From Phycisphaeraceae bacterium (GTDB taxonomy: Bacteria; Planctomycetota; Phycisphaerae; Phycisphaerales; UBA1924): a stretch of 64,000 bases of DNA. Under the pieces are notes generated by a model. The model worked only from the letters and a program-made list of their open reading frames with translations. It was not told where the DNA came from and did no database searches. Position 1 is the first letter of the stretch. Each line of letters begins with the position of its first letter. The stretch is taken from assembly GCA_019636515.1 (NCBI GenBank), contig JAHBXI010000002.1:558001-622000 (forward strand). Reading direction: 5' to 3'. The position numbers and the translations under genes are program-made. Below, one piece after another: positions 17,932 through 26,149 of the stretch.

Positions 17932-18281
17932 CGCTCGTACTCCAGGCCCGCGGGAAGTCCCGTGGGCGGCATCAACCGATCATCGGTCAGTGGCGTTTCA
18001 GACACCACCGGCGCATGTTCCTATCAAAATACGAACACAAGGAGATCCAGCGGCGAGGGTCCCTTGCGTGTGCATCCAGTTGTTCGTCGTATCCCGCGGC
18101 GTCCGCTCGACCGATCCGCTCGGACCGGTGCCCATTCGAACACGGGCGAAGCACCAGAGGCACGGGTTATTGTCGCATGGTCAACCCATACTTCAAGTCA
18201 ATGAGCAATTCATAATCGACGCGATGGGTTCCCAGCGGAATTGGACCACGTACGGGCCGCGTCGTGGGCTTGCCGCATCCG
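17932..18281. other. Intergenic region upstream of glutamine synthetase III
   Basis: About 350 nt with no credible gene. It is less GC-rich around 18025-18045 and 18170-18230. The glutamine synthetase promoter must lie here on the minus strand, but I could not fix a convincing -35/-10 pair or a nitrogen-regulatory site by eye. Confidence 0.5.
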
Positions 18282-19130
18282 CTACCCGTCGGTTCGTGCC
18301 AGGCCTGACGCCAGGCGGCGTACGAAATCCTCGCACGCCGCGACCGGATCCTCACCCGCCTGCTCGGCCTCTTCGAGCCGCCGAACCAGAGCGCTTCCAA
18401 CAATGGCCGCGTCGGCGTGGCGCACGACCGCCGCGACCTGGTCGGGCGTTGAGATCCCAAACCCGCACGCCACGGGAAGGTCCGTCGCGGTGCGGATTTT
18501 TTCGACCCTGGCCCCGATATCGGGGATGCCCTCCGATGCCCCCGTGATCCCGGTTCGTGTGAGCATGTACACAAACCCGGTGCATGCCCCGGCGATCGTC
18601 TCCGCGCGAGCGAACGGCGTCGTCGGGGCGATGAGCATGGCCATCGCCAGCCCCGCCGCCCTTGCCGCCTGGGCGTAGGGGCCGGATTCCTCGATTGGAA
18701 CATCGGGCAGGATTACACCGTCAAATCCCGACTCCTTCAATCGAGCCATGAACGCTTGGACTCTCCCCCCGCCCCCCGTTTCTTCCCGGTGAGATCGCGT
18801 GACGATCGACACGCTGATCATCGCGACGACGCCGATGGCCAGCCGCGGCCTGACCTGGGCGACCTCCCGCATGACCGATTCGGCGGTCGCCCCCCGGCCA
18901 AGCGCCCGGTGCATCGCCGAGGCGATCACCGGCCCGTCGGCGATGGGATCCGAGAATGGAAACCCAACCTCGACCACCGATGCCCCGCCCCGCTCGCAGG
19001 CCAGGAGCAATTCCCCCGTGATTCCTGGTCGTGGAGCGGCCCCGCACACAAACGGCATCAGTCCACGCCGCCCGGAGGTGCGAAGGGAGGCGAAGATCTC
19101 GTCAATCCTGTTTACGCGAAGATCGGTCAT
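18282..19130 (-). CDS. trpA: Tryptophan synthase alpha subunit
   Basis: This subunit cleaves indole-3-glycerol phosphate to indole and glyceraldehyde-3-phosphate in the last step of tryptophan synthesis. The 282-residue TIM barrel has both catalytic acids in VVEVGFPFSDPIADGP (the Glu of VEVG and the Asp of ADGP). PDVPIEE, SRTGITGAS-like LTRTGITGAS and the phosphate-binding GFGIS and AAIVGSALV segments are also present. trpB is not adjacent in this window, which is unusual because trpB and trpA are normally neighbours. A TACACT hexamer ends 9 nt before the ATG. Confidence 0.95.
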   Translation of the reverse strand: MTDLRVNRIDEIFASLRTSGRRGLMPFVCGAAPRPGITGELLLACERGGASVVEVGFPFSDPIADGPVIASAMHRALGRGATAESVMREVAQVRPRLAIGVVAMISVSIVTRSHREETGGGGRVQAFMARLKESGFDGVILPDVPIEESGPYAQAARAAGLAMAMLIAPTTPFARAETIAGACTGFVYMLTRTGITGASEGIPDIGARVEKIRTATDLPVACGFGISTPDQVAAVVRHADAAIVGSALVRRLEEAEQAGEDPVAACEDFVRRLASGLARTDG

Positions 19131-19139
19131 GACAGGTCA

Positions 19140-19145
19140 AGTGTA
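19140..19145 (-). promoter_or_regulatory. Putative leaderless -10 element of trpA
   Basis: TACACT on the minus strand ends 9 nt before the trpA ATG. It gives trpA its own start of transcription, apart from map upstream. Confidence 0.4.
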
Positions 19146-19240
19146 GTTCGTCGCGTGTCCCTTCCCGGGCGTGTGCCCCACGGGCCGCGGAAATCTGCCC
19201 GTGGCGTCGATCGAACCCGTTCGAAAGAAAAGGCTTGAGT

Positions 19241-20083
19241 TCAGACCTGGATCACGTCATTGACGGATTCGAGTCCCTCGGACAGGACGCGCGGCCCGTT
19301 CTTGGTGATGAGTACGTCGTGCTCGTAATGGACCGCCACCGAACCGTCGGCCGTGAAGATCGGCCAATCCTTGTGCCGCTCTCGGGTTTGTCCGGTGCCG
19401 ACGGCGATCATGGGCTCGACGGCGAGCAGTTCCCCGGGCTCGCACGGCCACGGAGCCTCGACCCAGTCTCCGAAGGAGGGCACGACGTTTGAGATGAAGG
19501 GCGGGGCGTGGAGGGATGGCTGCCCCGATCGCGTATCGAAAAGCCCGTGGCCTCCCAGGCCCCGGACCAGGTGAAACCCGCACCGCCCCTCCACGTGGGT
19601 CTGGACCGCCCTGGCCCAGTCGATGAACCGGTTGCCGGGGCGGAGTTCCATGACCCCAAGGCGCAGGGCCTCTTTCCCGCAGTCGGTGAGACGGCGGACC
19701 AGCGGAGACATCTCCCCGAAGACGTACGTCCATCCCGCGTCGCCGATCCATCCGCGGTGGCGGACGCCGATGTCAATTTTCAGTACATCACCAGGGCGCA
19801 TCGGCTGGTCGTAGTACCCCGCCGTCCCGTGGACGATGCAGTCGTTGACGCTCAGGCACGAGTGCGACGGGAAGCGAGGTTTGCCGCTGCGACCCGGACG
19901 GTATCCGTAAAAGCACGACTCGCACCCCAGCGCGTCGAGCGTCTGGGCGATGAATCGGTCGATCTCCGGGAGTTTCATCCCCGCGCGCAGGAACGACGAG
20001 ACCCGGCGGTGCGTCTCAACAACCTTCTGGGCCGCGTCGTACGCGGCCATTTCATCGATTCGGTTCATGCTCGGCGCGTGCAT
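19241..20083 (-). CDS. map: Type I methionine aminopeptidase
   Basis: This enzyme removes the initiator methionine from nascent proteins. It has 280 residues with the pita-bread fold. All five metal ligands are visible: Asp in LKIDIGV, Asp in WIGDAGWTY, His in GLGGHGLF, Glu in AVEPMIA and Glu in VHYEHDVLI. SCLSVNDCIVHG is the usual MAP segment around the substrate His. There is no N-terminal SEC-C zinc finger. A TACCAT hexamer 8 nt upstream supports the first ATG (MHAPSMNRID) rather than the later MNRIDEM. It is transcribed divergently from the zinc-ribbon membrane protein, only 38 nt away. Confidence 0.96.
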   Translation of the reverse strand: MHAPSMNRIDEMAAYDAAQKVVETHRRVSSFLRAGMKLPEIDRFIAQTLDALGCESCFYGYRPGRSGKPRFPSHSCLSVNDCIVHGTAGYYDQPMRPGDVLKIDIGVRHRGWIGDAGWTYVFGEMSPLVRRLTDCGKEALRLGVMELRPGNRFIDWARAVQTHVEGRCGFHLVRGLGGHGLFDTRSGQPSLHAPPFISNVVPSFGDWVEAPWPCEPGELLAVEPMIAVGTGQTRERHKDWPIFTADGSVAVHYEHDVLITKNGPRVLSEGLESVNDVIQV

Positions 20084-20091
20084 CGGCCGGC

Positions 20092-20097
20092 ATGGTA
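20092..20097 (-). promoter_or_regulatory. Putative leaderless -10 element of map
   Basis: TACCAT on the minus strand ends 8 nt before the map ATG. A TAGGAT hexamer for the divergent gene lies at 20112-20117, so the two promoters are nearly back to back. Confidence 0.35.
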
Positions 20098-20111
20098 GGT
20101 TCGAACCGGGG

Positions 20112-20117
20112 TAGGAT
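20112..20117 (+). promoter_or_regulatory. Putative leaderless -10 element of the zinc-ribbon gene
   Basis: TAGGAT ends 4 nt before the ATG at 20122. It falls where a -35 of the divergent map promoter would lie. Confidence 0.3.
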
Positions 20118-20121
20118 GGTC

Positions 20122-20676
20122 ATGCTCCCGCGCACCCGAGATGACCGAGGACGGCGTGTGAGGCTGCACTGGCGTTGCCTGGCGGCGACGGGTGATCCCG
20201 CGCGTGTTCGGTCAGGCCGGGGGGCGGCGTGGGGTTCGGCCCGGCGAGTGGCGGCCTGGCTCCTGGCACTGCCCGTTCTGCTGGCCCTGGTGGGGGCGGT
20301 GGTGGTTGCCCTGGTGGCGTTTGCGGCGGTGAAGATGGGCCCCGTGGTGATCGCGTTGGTCTTGTTCTCGCCCGTCGCGGCAACCGGCATCATGTTCATC
20401 GCGACCTCCCTGGCAACGACGACCGATTGGTACGGTCGCCGATCCGCGGCGCTTCAAGCCAGGATGCTCGCCGAGGGACGGTGCCCGTCGTGCGACTATG
20501 GAATCAACGGCGTTGAGCCGCAATCGGACGGATGCGCGGTATGCCCCGAGTGCGGCGCCGCCTGGATGGTCGGGTCGCCTCGCTACACACCGAGAAGAAA
20601 GGTGGTGGTCACGATGGCCAGGCCACATGCTCCCTGGATGCCGGACCAAGCCACGGATTTTCCGTCTTCGGCGTGA
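20122..20676 (+). CDS. Zinc-ribbon membrane protein of unknown function
   Basis: A 184-residue protein. Residues about 45-70 and 74-96 form two hydrophobic helices (VAAWLLALPVLLALVGAVVV and VVIALVLFSPVAATGIMFIA). They are followed by a cytosolic-type zinc ribbon with C-x2-C (CPSCDYG) and C-x2-C (CPECGAAW). The CxxCGYxLxGL...CPECG pattern recurs in many planctomycete proteins of unknown function. In-frame ATGs at 20092 and 20116 exist; 20122 is preferred because of the -10 position. It converges on hutI with an 8-nt gap. Confidence 0.65.
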   Translation: MLPRTRDDRGRRVRLHWRCLAATGDPARVRSGRGAAWGSARRVAAWLLALPVLLALVGAVVVALVAFAAVKMGPVVIALVLFSPVAATGIMFIATSLATTTDWYGRRSAALQARMLAEGRCPSCDYGINGVEPQSDGCAVCPECGAAWMVGSPRYTPRRKVVVTMARPHAPWMPDQATDFPSSA

Positions 20677-20684
20677 TCCATCGC

Positions 20685-21863
20685 TTACCCACGGATGATT
20701 CGCCCCCCCGCGATCACGACGTCGGCGGGGTTTCCTCCGACCTCGTACGCGAGCATCCGCTCGTCGTTATGCCGAAGAACGACAAGGTCCGCTCGCGCGC
20801 CGGCGCGGATCTCCCCCCGGTCGTCCAGGCCCAGGACGCCCGCCCCCCCGGTCGTCGCGGCGGCGATGGCCTCCGCGGCGCTCAGTCCGTTCTGGCGAAC
20901 CGCCAGCGCGATGGCCAGCGGCATCGAGGACGACGGCGCCGATCCCGGGTTGAAGTTCGTGGCAATCGCCACCCGCCCGCCTCGGTCGATGATGCTCCGG
21001 AGGTTGGTGTACCGCCCGTCGAGGTGAAAACCGCTGATCGGCAGTCCGACCGCGAAGGGCCGCCCGGGGCCGCCGAGCAGTTCGAGCGTCCGATCGTCCG
21101 AGGCTTCGAGATGATCGACGCTCCGGGCGCCCAGTTCGATTGCCCGTTCGACCATTCCCAGCGAATGAAACTGGTCCGTATGAACGCGGACAGGGTGCCC
21201 GAGGCTGGCCGCCCGCCGCAGGAGGCGGTCGGCCTGTTCGAGCGGCCAGGCTCCCTTCTCGCAATACACGTCGACGGCCAGGCCCGGGAACTGGGCGTGG
21301 ACGGCGTCAAGTGTCTCCCCGATCGTCCGGTCGAAGTACGACGGGACGTCGGGATCGACGGCGTGGCCCAGAAGCGCGGTCTTGACGACCGTTCCCGGCC
21401 AGCCGGCCGCGGCATCGTCGATCGCGTGGAGCATTTTCAGTTCGTCGCGGGTGCTGAGCCCGTACCCGCTCTTGACCTCGACCGTCGTTGTTCCCTCGTC
21501 GGCCATCACCGCCAGCCGCCGGGCCAGGTGATCGGCCAGTTCTTTTTTCGAGGCGGCGCGGACAGCCCGCACCGTGGACATGATGCCGCCGCCGGAGGCG
21601 AGGATTTCCAGGTACGTGGCCCCCTGTCGCCGCCGATCCCACTCGTCGAGCCGTTCTCCCGCGAAGCACGCGTGCGTGTGGCAATCGACCAGTCCGGCCA
21701 GCACGATGCGGCCACCGGCGTCGATGATGCGGCCGGGCGGGAGCAGGGTTGTGATCCCCGGGCCAACCCCCGCGATCCGGTCGCCTTCGATCAGCACATC
21801 GCCGAGGGTCGGGGGCTGGGCTGCACGCGCCATCACGCGGGCGTTCTGGATGAGGATGGACAT
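20685..21863 (-). CDS. hutI: Imidazolonepropionase
   Basis: This enzyme hydrolyses imidazolone-5-propanoate to N-formimidoyl-L-glutamate, the third step of histidine degradation. It has 392 residues of the amidohydrolase superfamily. Visible are the metal-binding VDCHTHACFAG, the substrate region ATYLEILASGGGI, VEVKSGYGLS, the metal-site HTDQFHSLG and ATNFNPGSAPSSSMPL, all typical of HutI. GGAG lies 10 nt before the ATG. It sits 53 nt downstream of the formimidoylglutamase gene, so the two form a hut unit in which the third- and fourth-step enzymes are adjacent. hutH and hutU are not in the window. Confidence 0.95.
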   Translation of the reverse strand: MSILIQNARVMARAAQPPTLGDVLIEGDRIAGVGPGITTLLPPGRIIDAGGRIVLAGLVDCHTHACFAGERLDEWDRRRQGATYLEILASGGGIMSTVRAVRAASKKELADHLARRLAVMADEGTTTVEVKSGYGLSTRDELKMLHAIDDAAAGWPGTVVKTALLGHAVDPDVPSYFDRTIGETLDAVHAQFPGLAVDVYCEKGAWPLEQADRLLRRAASLGHPVRVHTDQFHSLGMVERAIELGARSVDHLEASDDRTLELLGGPGRPFAVGLPISGFHLDGRYTNLRSIIDRGGRVAIATNFNPGSAPSSSMPLAIALAVRQNGLSAAEAIAAATTGGAGVLGLDDRGEIRAGARADLVVLRHNDERMLAYEVGGNPADVVIAGGRIIRG

Positions 21864-21916
21864 CCGAATTCACTCCGCGATGACGCGTGCGACGGACGCC
21901 GCGTCGAGGCCCTGGC

Positions 21917-22852
21917 TCAATCCTCGTGCAAGCCGCCGGAGGCCGCCGAACGCTCGGCAAACCCACGAAGAAACGACAGGAACAGGTGCGCGGCGAGGCG
22001 TGCGGTGCGCCCGGCTTCGTCCTGCGCGGGGTTTAACTCCATGAGGTCGAAGCATCGGACCGCGGGGGAACGTCCGCATGCCCTGGCCGCGACCGCGGCC
22101 TGCACGACCGTCCAACCCGCCGGGTTTGGCGCGCTTACTCCCGGGGCGTGGGCGGCATCGATGACGTCAAGATCCAGGCTCGCAAAGACGGTGTGGTGCG
22201 GCCGTCCATTGGCGTCCAGGCATGTCCCCAGGGTCCCGAGCCCCTCGTGAACACGGCCCCCGTTGGCGCAAAACCACGAGACATGCCCCTGGTCGTTTAC
22301 CAACTCGTTCATGCCGAACACGTGAAGTTCCCGTATGCCGCAATCCTCGACCAACCGGCGGAACGCCATCCCAGACCCAGGCCGCTCGCGAACATCCAGG
22401 TGAGCGTCGAAGTACACCCCGGTCATCGGGCGGCCGCGATTGGCCACCGCGTGAACGAGCGGAAACGTCAGGTCGTGTCCTCCGCCGACGCCCACGGGCA
22501 GCAGTCCCAGGTCGAGCAAGGCCCCGACCGCCTCAAAGACCCGGCGGTGGGTCTCTTGCAACGCCGCCTCGGTTCGCCCCTCGGCCGGCACGACATCACC
22601 CGCGTCGAAAACGCGAGGATACGCCGCCCCGGACGGGATCTGAACGCCGTATCGAAGCAGGGCCTCGCGGAAGGCTCGGGGGCCTCCCTCCGCGCCGATC
22701 CGGCCCCCGTTGAGTTCCACCCCGGTGTCGTCCGGAAGCCCGATAAGCCCGATCCGGCACCCCACGGGCAATCCCGCATGAATGTGCGAGGCGAATCGAG
22801 CCGAGTCGATGACCCTGGGCCATTCGGCGGGCTGGCAGTGAGGGATGGTCAC
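21917..22852 (-). CDS. hutG: Formimidoylglutamase-like ureohydrolase (HutG type)
   Basis: A 311-residue arginase/agmatinase-fold enzyme. The binuclear manganese motifs are complete: GGGHD, DAHLDVR and SLDLDVIDAAHAPG. Its neighbour hutI makes formimidoylglutamate, so hydrolysis of that compound to glutamate and formamide is the best assignment; agmatinase or arginase is less likely. The start is the GTG at 22852, with a TACACT hexamer 6 nt before it. A longer frame running up to 23662 overlaps another gene antisense and is rejected. Confidence 0.85.
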   Translation of the reverse strand: MTIPHCQPAEWPRVIDSARFASHIHAGLPVGCRIGLIGLPDDTGVELNGGRIGAEGGPRAFREALLRYGVQIPSGAAYPRVFDAGDVVPAEGRTEAALQETHRRVFEAVGALLDLGLLPVGVGGGHDLTFPLVHAVANRGRPMTGVYFDAHLDVRERPGSGMAFRRLVEDCGIRELHVFGMNELVNDQGHVSWFCANGGRVHEGLGTLGTCLDANGRPHHTVFASLDLDVIDAAHAPGVSAPNPAGWTVVQAAVAARACGRSPAVRCFDLMELNPAQDEAGRTARLAAHLFLSFLRGFAERSAASGGLHED

Positions 22853-22858
22853 TCGATC

Positions 22859-22864
22859 AGTGTA
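22859..22864 (-). promoter_or_regulatory. Putative leaderless -10 element of the hut unit
   Basis: TACACT on the minus strand ends 6 nt before the GTG at 22852. No Shine-Dalgarno sequence is present. Confidence 0.4.
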
Positions 22865-23044
22865 ATGTCTTGTTCGGCTGCCCGCCGCGTTGTTCGGTTT
22901 CCGAAAGGCATGGGGCAGGTGAAGCCGTCGCGGGCGAGTTTCGGTTTCTGTCGTTCTCTGGCGAGAATCGGCGTGAGTCAATGCCCACGGCTTCGTTAGA
23001 CTGGTATCGCCAAGGCGCGGCGGGTGCGCGCGGAGAGCAGAGCC

Positions 23045-24094
23045 ATGTCCCAGAGTATGTGTGCCAGGTTTGCGTGGATCGCCGGATCGGCCCTGTTCAT
23101 GGGCGCGCCGACCACGGCCGTCGCCACCGACCTGCTCGTGGCCGATGGGACAAGCCACGTGATCCGAAGGTACGCGGGAGATGGAACGCCCAAGGGTGTC
23201 TTTGCCTCCGGCGGACTGGAGGGACGTACCGCCCTGGCCTTCGGACCGGACGGGTTTCTCTACGTCTCGGATTCCCAGAACAACACCGTTCAGAAGTACA
23301 ACCCGGTCACCGGAGAACACCTCGGTGCCTTTGTCAGCGCGGGATCGGGCGGCATGGTTGATGCGCGCGGCCTGACCTTCGGCCCGGACGGTCGCCTGTA
23401 CATCGCCAACGCCCAGACGCTCGCCAAGATCCTCCGGTACGACGGTTCGGACGGGTCGTACGTGGGCGTGTTTGCCGGGGCGCCGCCCGTTCCGCGCAGC
23501 CCGCTCTTCGGCGCCGACGGGAACCTGTACGTGGCGTGTGAACTCTGCCACGACGTGGTCCGGTTCAATGGCCAGACCGGGGCCACGATGGGACGGTTTG
23601 TTGATTCGGGGACGAGTGGTCCGCTGCGTCCGTATGGCATGGCCTGGGGGCCCGACGGGCACCTGTATCTCAGCAGCGCGCGGGCGAACGAAACCATCCG
23701 CCGTTACGACGGATCGACCGGCCTGCTCATCGATGACTTTGCCGTTTCATCGCTGATCCTGGACCCGATCTCGGTCGCTTTCTCGGCGGATGGCACGGTC
23801 CTGTACGTGGCCGGGCAGACATCCAACAACGTCGTCGCGTTCGACGGCGTCACGGGAGCGTTTCTCGCCGAGGTCGTCCCCTCGGGTTCGGCGGGCCTGG
23901 GGCAGGTCTGGGGGATCGCGGTGCTTCCGTGCCTGGCCGACCACGACGGGACCGGGTTTGTCGATACCGATGACTTCGACGCGTTCGTTTATGACTTTAC
24001 GGACGGGGTGGAGTCCGCGGACTTTGATCGATCCGGGTTCGTGGACACCGACGACTTCGACGCGTTTGTCCGGGCGTTCGAGGAGGGGTGCTGA
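23045..24094 (+). CDS. Secreted beta-propeller protein with dockerin-like C-terminus
   Basis: A 349-residue exported protein. A signal peptide is followed by about five NHL/SMP30-type propeller repeats with recurring phrases such as FGPDGFLYVSDSQN, FGPDGRLYIAN, FGADGNLYVA and WGPDGHLYLSSA. The C-terminal 51 residues hold two Asp-rich EF-hand-like repeats (each containing GFVDTDDFDAFV). They resemble half-dockerin calcium loops and almost match the tail of the protein at 60491-61552. The ATG at 23045 has GGAG 9 nt upstream. The propeller's ligand is unknown. The tail may serve calcium-dependent attachment or sorting, which is inference. Confidence 0.8.
   Translation: MSQSMCARFAWIAGSALFMGAPTTAVATDLLVADGTSHVIRRYAGDGTPKGVFASGGLEGRTALAFGPDGFLYVSDSQNNTVQKYNPVTGEHLGAFVSAGSGGMVDARGLTFGPDGRLYIANAQTLAKILRYDGSDGSYVGVFAGAPPVPRSPLFGADGNLYVACELCHDVVRFNGQTGATMGRFVDSGTSGPLRPYGMAWGPDGHLYLSSARANETIRRYDGSTGLLIDDFAVSSLILDPISVAFSADGTVLYVAGQTSNNVVAFDGVTGAFLAEVVPSGSAGLGQVWGIAVLPCLADHDGTGFVDTDDFDAFVYDFTDGVESADFDRSGFVDTDDFDAFVRAFEEGC
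23939..24091 (+). repeat. Two EF-hand/dockerin-like repeats at the C-terminus
   Basis: Two copies of D-x-D/H-x-S/T-GFVDTDDFDAF are spaced by about 25 residues. Asp positions 1, 3 and later in each loop fit a calcium-binding EF-hand. Confidence 0.7.
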
Positions 24095-24143
24095 ACCTCC
24101 CGGGGCCGGCCGGTTGGCCGATGCCTCGGTGGCACGCGCCACG

Positions 24144-25484
24144 CTATCGCAGCAGTCGTTCGAGGTACTTGATGTCCACGCCTCCCTTGCGGAAGGCCGA
24201 GTCCCCGACGAGCCTCTGGTGAAGCGGGATCGTCGTCTTGATCGGGTCGATGCGGAACTCGCGCAGCGCCCTGGCCATGCGGTCCAGCGCCTCGTCGCGC
24301 GTGTCGGCGTGTACGATGAGTTTGCCGATCATGCTGTCGTAGTTGGGAGGGACGACATACCCCGGCACGACATGGCTGTCCAGGCGCACGCCCGGGCCGC
24401 CGGGGGCCTCGTACGTGGTGATCTTCCCGGCGCTTGGCCGGAAATCCCTGGAGGGGTCTTCCGCGTTGATGCGGCACTCGATCGCGTGCCCGCGGATCTT
24501 CACGTCCGACTGGCGGAACCCGATTCGCTCGCCCGCCGCCACGAGGATCGACATCTTCACGATATCGACGCCGGTGATCATCTCCGTGACCGGGTGCTCG
24601 ACCTGGACCCGCGTGTTGACTTCGAGCATGTAGAAGTCGCCGCGGTCGTCGAGCAGGAACTCGCACGTGGCCGCCCCGCTGTACCGGGCGGCCCTGATCA
24701 TCTTTGAAGCCGACTCGGCCACCTTCTCCAGGCGCTTGCGGTCGATCCCCGGGCCGGGGGCCTCCTCGATCACTTTCTGATGCCGGCGCTGCAGCGAGCA
24801 ATCGCGTTCGAACAGGTGTACCGCGTTGCCGTGCTTGTCCCCCAGGCACTGGATCTCGACGTGGCGGGCCGATTCGAGGTACTTCTCGATGAAAACCGCC
24901 CCGTTGCCAAACGCCGCCTGCGCCTCCTGCCCCGCGATCCGAAGGTTCGACCGAAGCGCCAGTTCGTTGTGGCAGACTTTCATCCCGCGGCCGCCGCCCC
25001 CGGCCGAGGCCTTGATGATGACCGGGTACCCGATCTTCGCCGCGACCTTGACCGCCTCGTCCTCTTCCTCGATCGCCCCGTCCGATCCGGGGAACACCGG
25101 CACGCCGTTTTCCCTGGCCGTGCGCTTGCACTCGACCTTGTCGCCCAGTTTGCCCATCGCCTCCGGGGAAGGGCCGATGAACTCGATCCCGCAGTCGCGG
25201 CACGCCTGGGAGAAGTCGGGCCGCTCGGAGAGAAATCCGTACCCGGGATGGATCGCGTCCACGTCCGCGACCTCGGCCGCGGCGATGATCCGCGAGATGT
25301 TCAGGTAACTCTCCCTCGCGGGAGGCGGGCCGATGCAGATGGCCCGGTCGGCCAGGCGGAGGTACGGGGCGTCCTTGTCGGCCGTTGAATAGACGCAGAC
25401 CGTTTCGACTCCCAGTTCACGGCAGGCGCGCAGGATTCGAAGGGCGATCTCCCCGCGGTTGGCAATCAGGACTCGGTTGAACAT
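24144..25484 (-). CDS. accC: Acetyl-CoA carboxylase biotin carboxylase subunit
   Basis: The ATP-grasp subunit that carboxylates biotin on BCCP in the first step of fatty-acid synthesis. It has 446 residues. Visible are [21 protein letters not shown], the ATP-binding [42 protein letters not shown], and the catalytic [13 protein letters not shown] segment. The gene follows accB by about 90 nt on the same strand, as in many bacteria. The carboxyltransferase genes accA and accD are not in the window. Confidence 0.97.
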   Translation of the reverse strand: MFNRVLIANRGEIALRILRACRELGVETVCVYSTADKDAPYLRLADRAICIGPPPARESYLNISRIIAAAEVADVDAIHPGYGFLSERPDFSQACRDCGIEFIGPSPEAMGKLGDKVECKRTARENGVPVFPGSDGAIEEEDEAVKVAAKIGYPVIIKASAGGGGRGMKVCHNELALRSNLRIAGQEAQAAFGNGAVFIEKYLESARHVEIQCLGDKHGNAVHLFERDCSLQRRHQKVIEEAPGPGIDRKRLEKVAESASKMIRAARYSGAATCEFLLDDRGDFYMLEVNTRVQVEHPVTEMITGVDIVKMSILVAAGERIGFRQSDVKIRGHAIECRINAEDPSRDFRPSAGKITTYEAPGGPGVRLDSHVVPGYVVPPNYDSMIGKLIVHADTRDEALDRMARALREFRIDPIKTTIPLHQRLVGDSAFRKGGVDIKYLERLLR

Positions 25485-25574
25485 GGAATTGGCACACGAC
25501 CGGCGGGCATGAGGCTCGGGAACGGAGGCCGCCGACGACGCCCGCCGCCGCCGTGCCCGCCGGAAGATTCCGTC

Positions 25575-26042
25575 TTACGACGGACGGATCAGGAAGAGTT
25601 TCTGCCCGAATTCGACCGCCTGGCCGCTCTTGACCAGGATCTGCTCGATGACGCCGGATTTTTCCGCCTTGATCTCGTTGAACACCTTCATCGCCTCGAT
25701 CAGGCACACGACCGTGTCGGGCGTGACCGTCTGGCCGATCTTGACGAACGGGGCCGCGTCGGGGTTCGGAGACGAGTAGAACGTCCCGACCATCGGAGAC
25801 TCGATCGCCACCTGACCCGCCGTGGGGTCGGCCAGTTTCGGGGCCTCGGCGGCGGGAGCCTGGGCCTCGCCCATGGGTCCGGCCGCCGGGCGGGCGTGGA
25901 CCATCGGGGCCGCCGTCATCGGGACGCCGTTGTGGCCCCGTTTGAGCGTCACGGTCTGCGTCTCATCCTGGAGGTCGAGTTCCGTCAGGTCGTTCTCGAC
26001 CATCAACTTGACGAGTTCCTTGAGTCTCTCGGTATCGATCAT
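25575..26042 (-). CDS. accB: Acetyl-CoA carboxylase biotin carboxyl carrier protein
   Basis: The 155-residue carrier whose lysine carries biotin. The biotinyl domain occupies the C-terminal 80 residues, with [19 protein letters not shown] and the attachment site EAMKVFNEI, in which the Lys is biotinylated. The usual Met after KV is Phe here (KVF in place of KVM), a tolerated change. The N-terminal 45 residues form the AccC-interaction helix, and an Ala/Pro-rich linker joins them. The gene lies between the M24 peptidase and accC, all on the minus strand. Confidence 0.96.
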   Translation of the reverse strand: MIDTERLKELVKLMVENDLTELDLQDETQTVTLKRGHNGVPMTAAPMVHARPAAGPMGEAQAPAAEAPKLADPTAGQVAIESPMVGTFYSSPNPDAAPFVKIGQTVTPDTVVCLIEAMKVFNEIKAEKSGVIEQILVKSGQAVEFGQKLFLIRPS

Positions 26043-26149
26043 GCGTCACCCGTGGGCGAATCGAAGGCCGCGAACCGGCGCGCGGCGTGAACCCGGAGCG
26101 TATCACCCCCGCCCGTCGGGTTCACCCCCACCGGCCCGAGTTCCTGACA

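Noticed and set aside
16543..18204. Long open frame antisense to glutamine synthetase III
   Set aside because: It is the mirror of a strong gene and gives Arg/Val/Gln-rich nonsense without a family.
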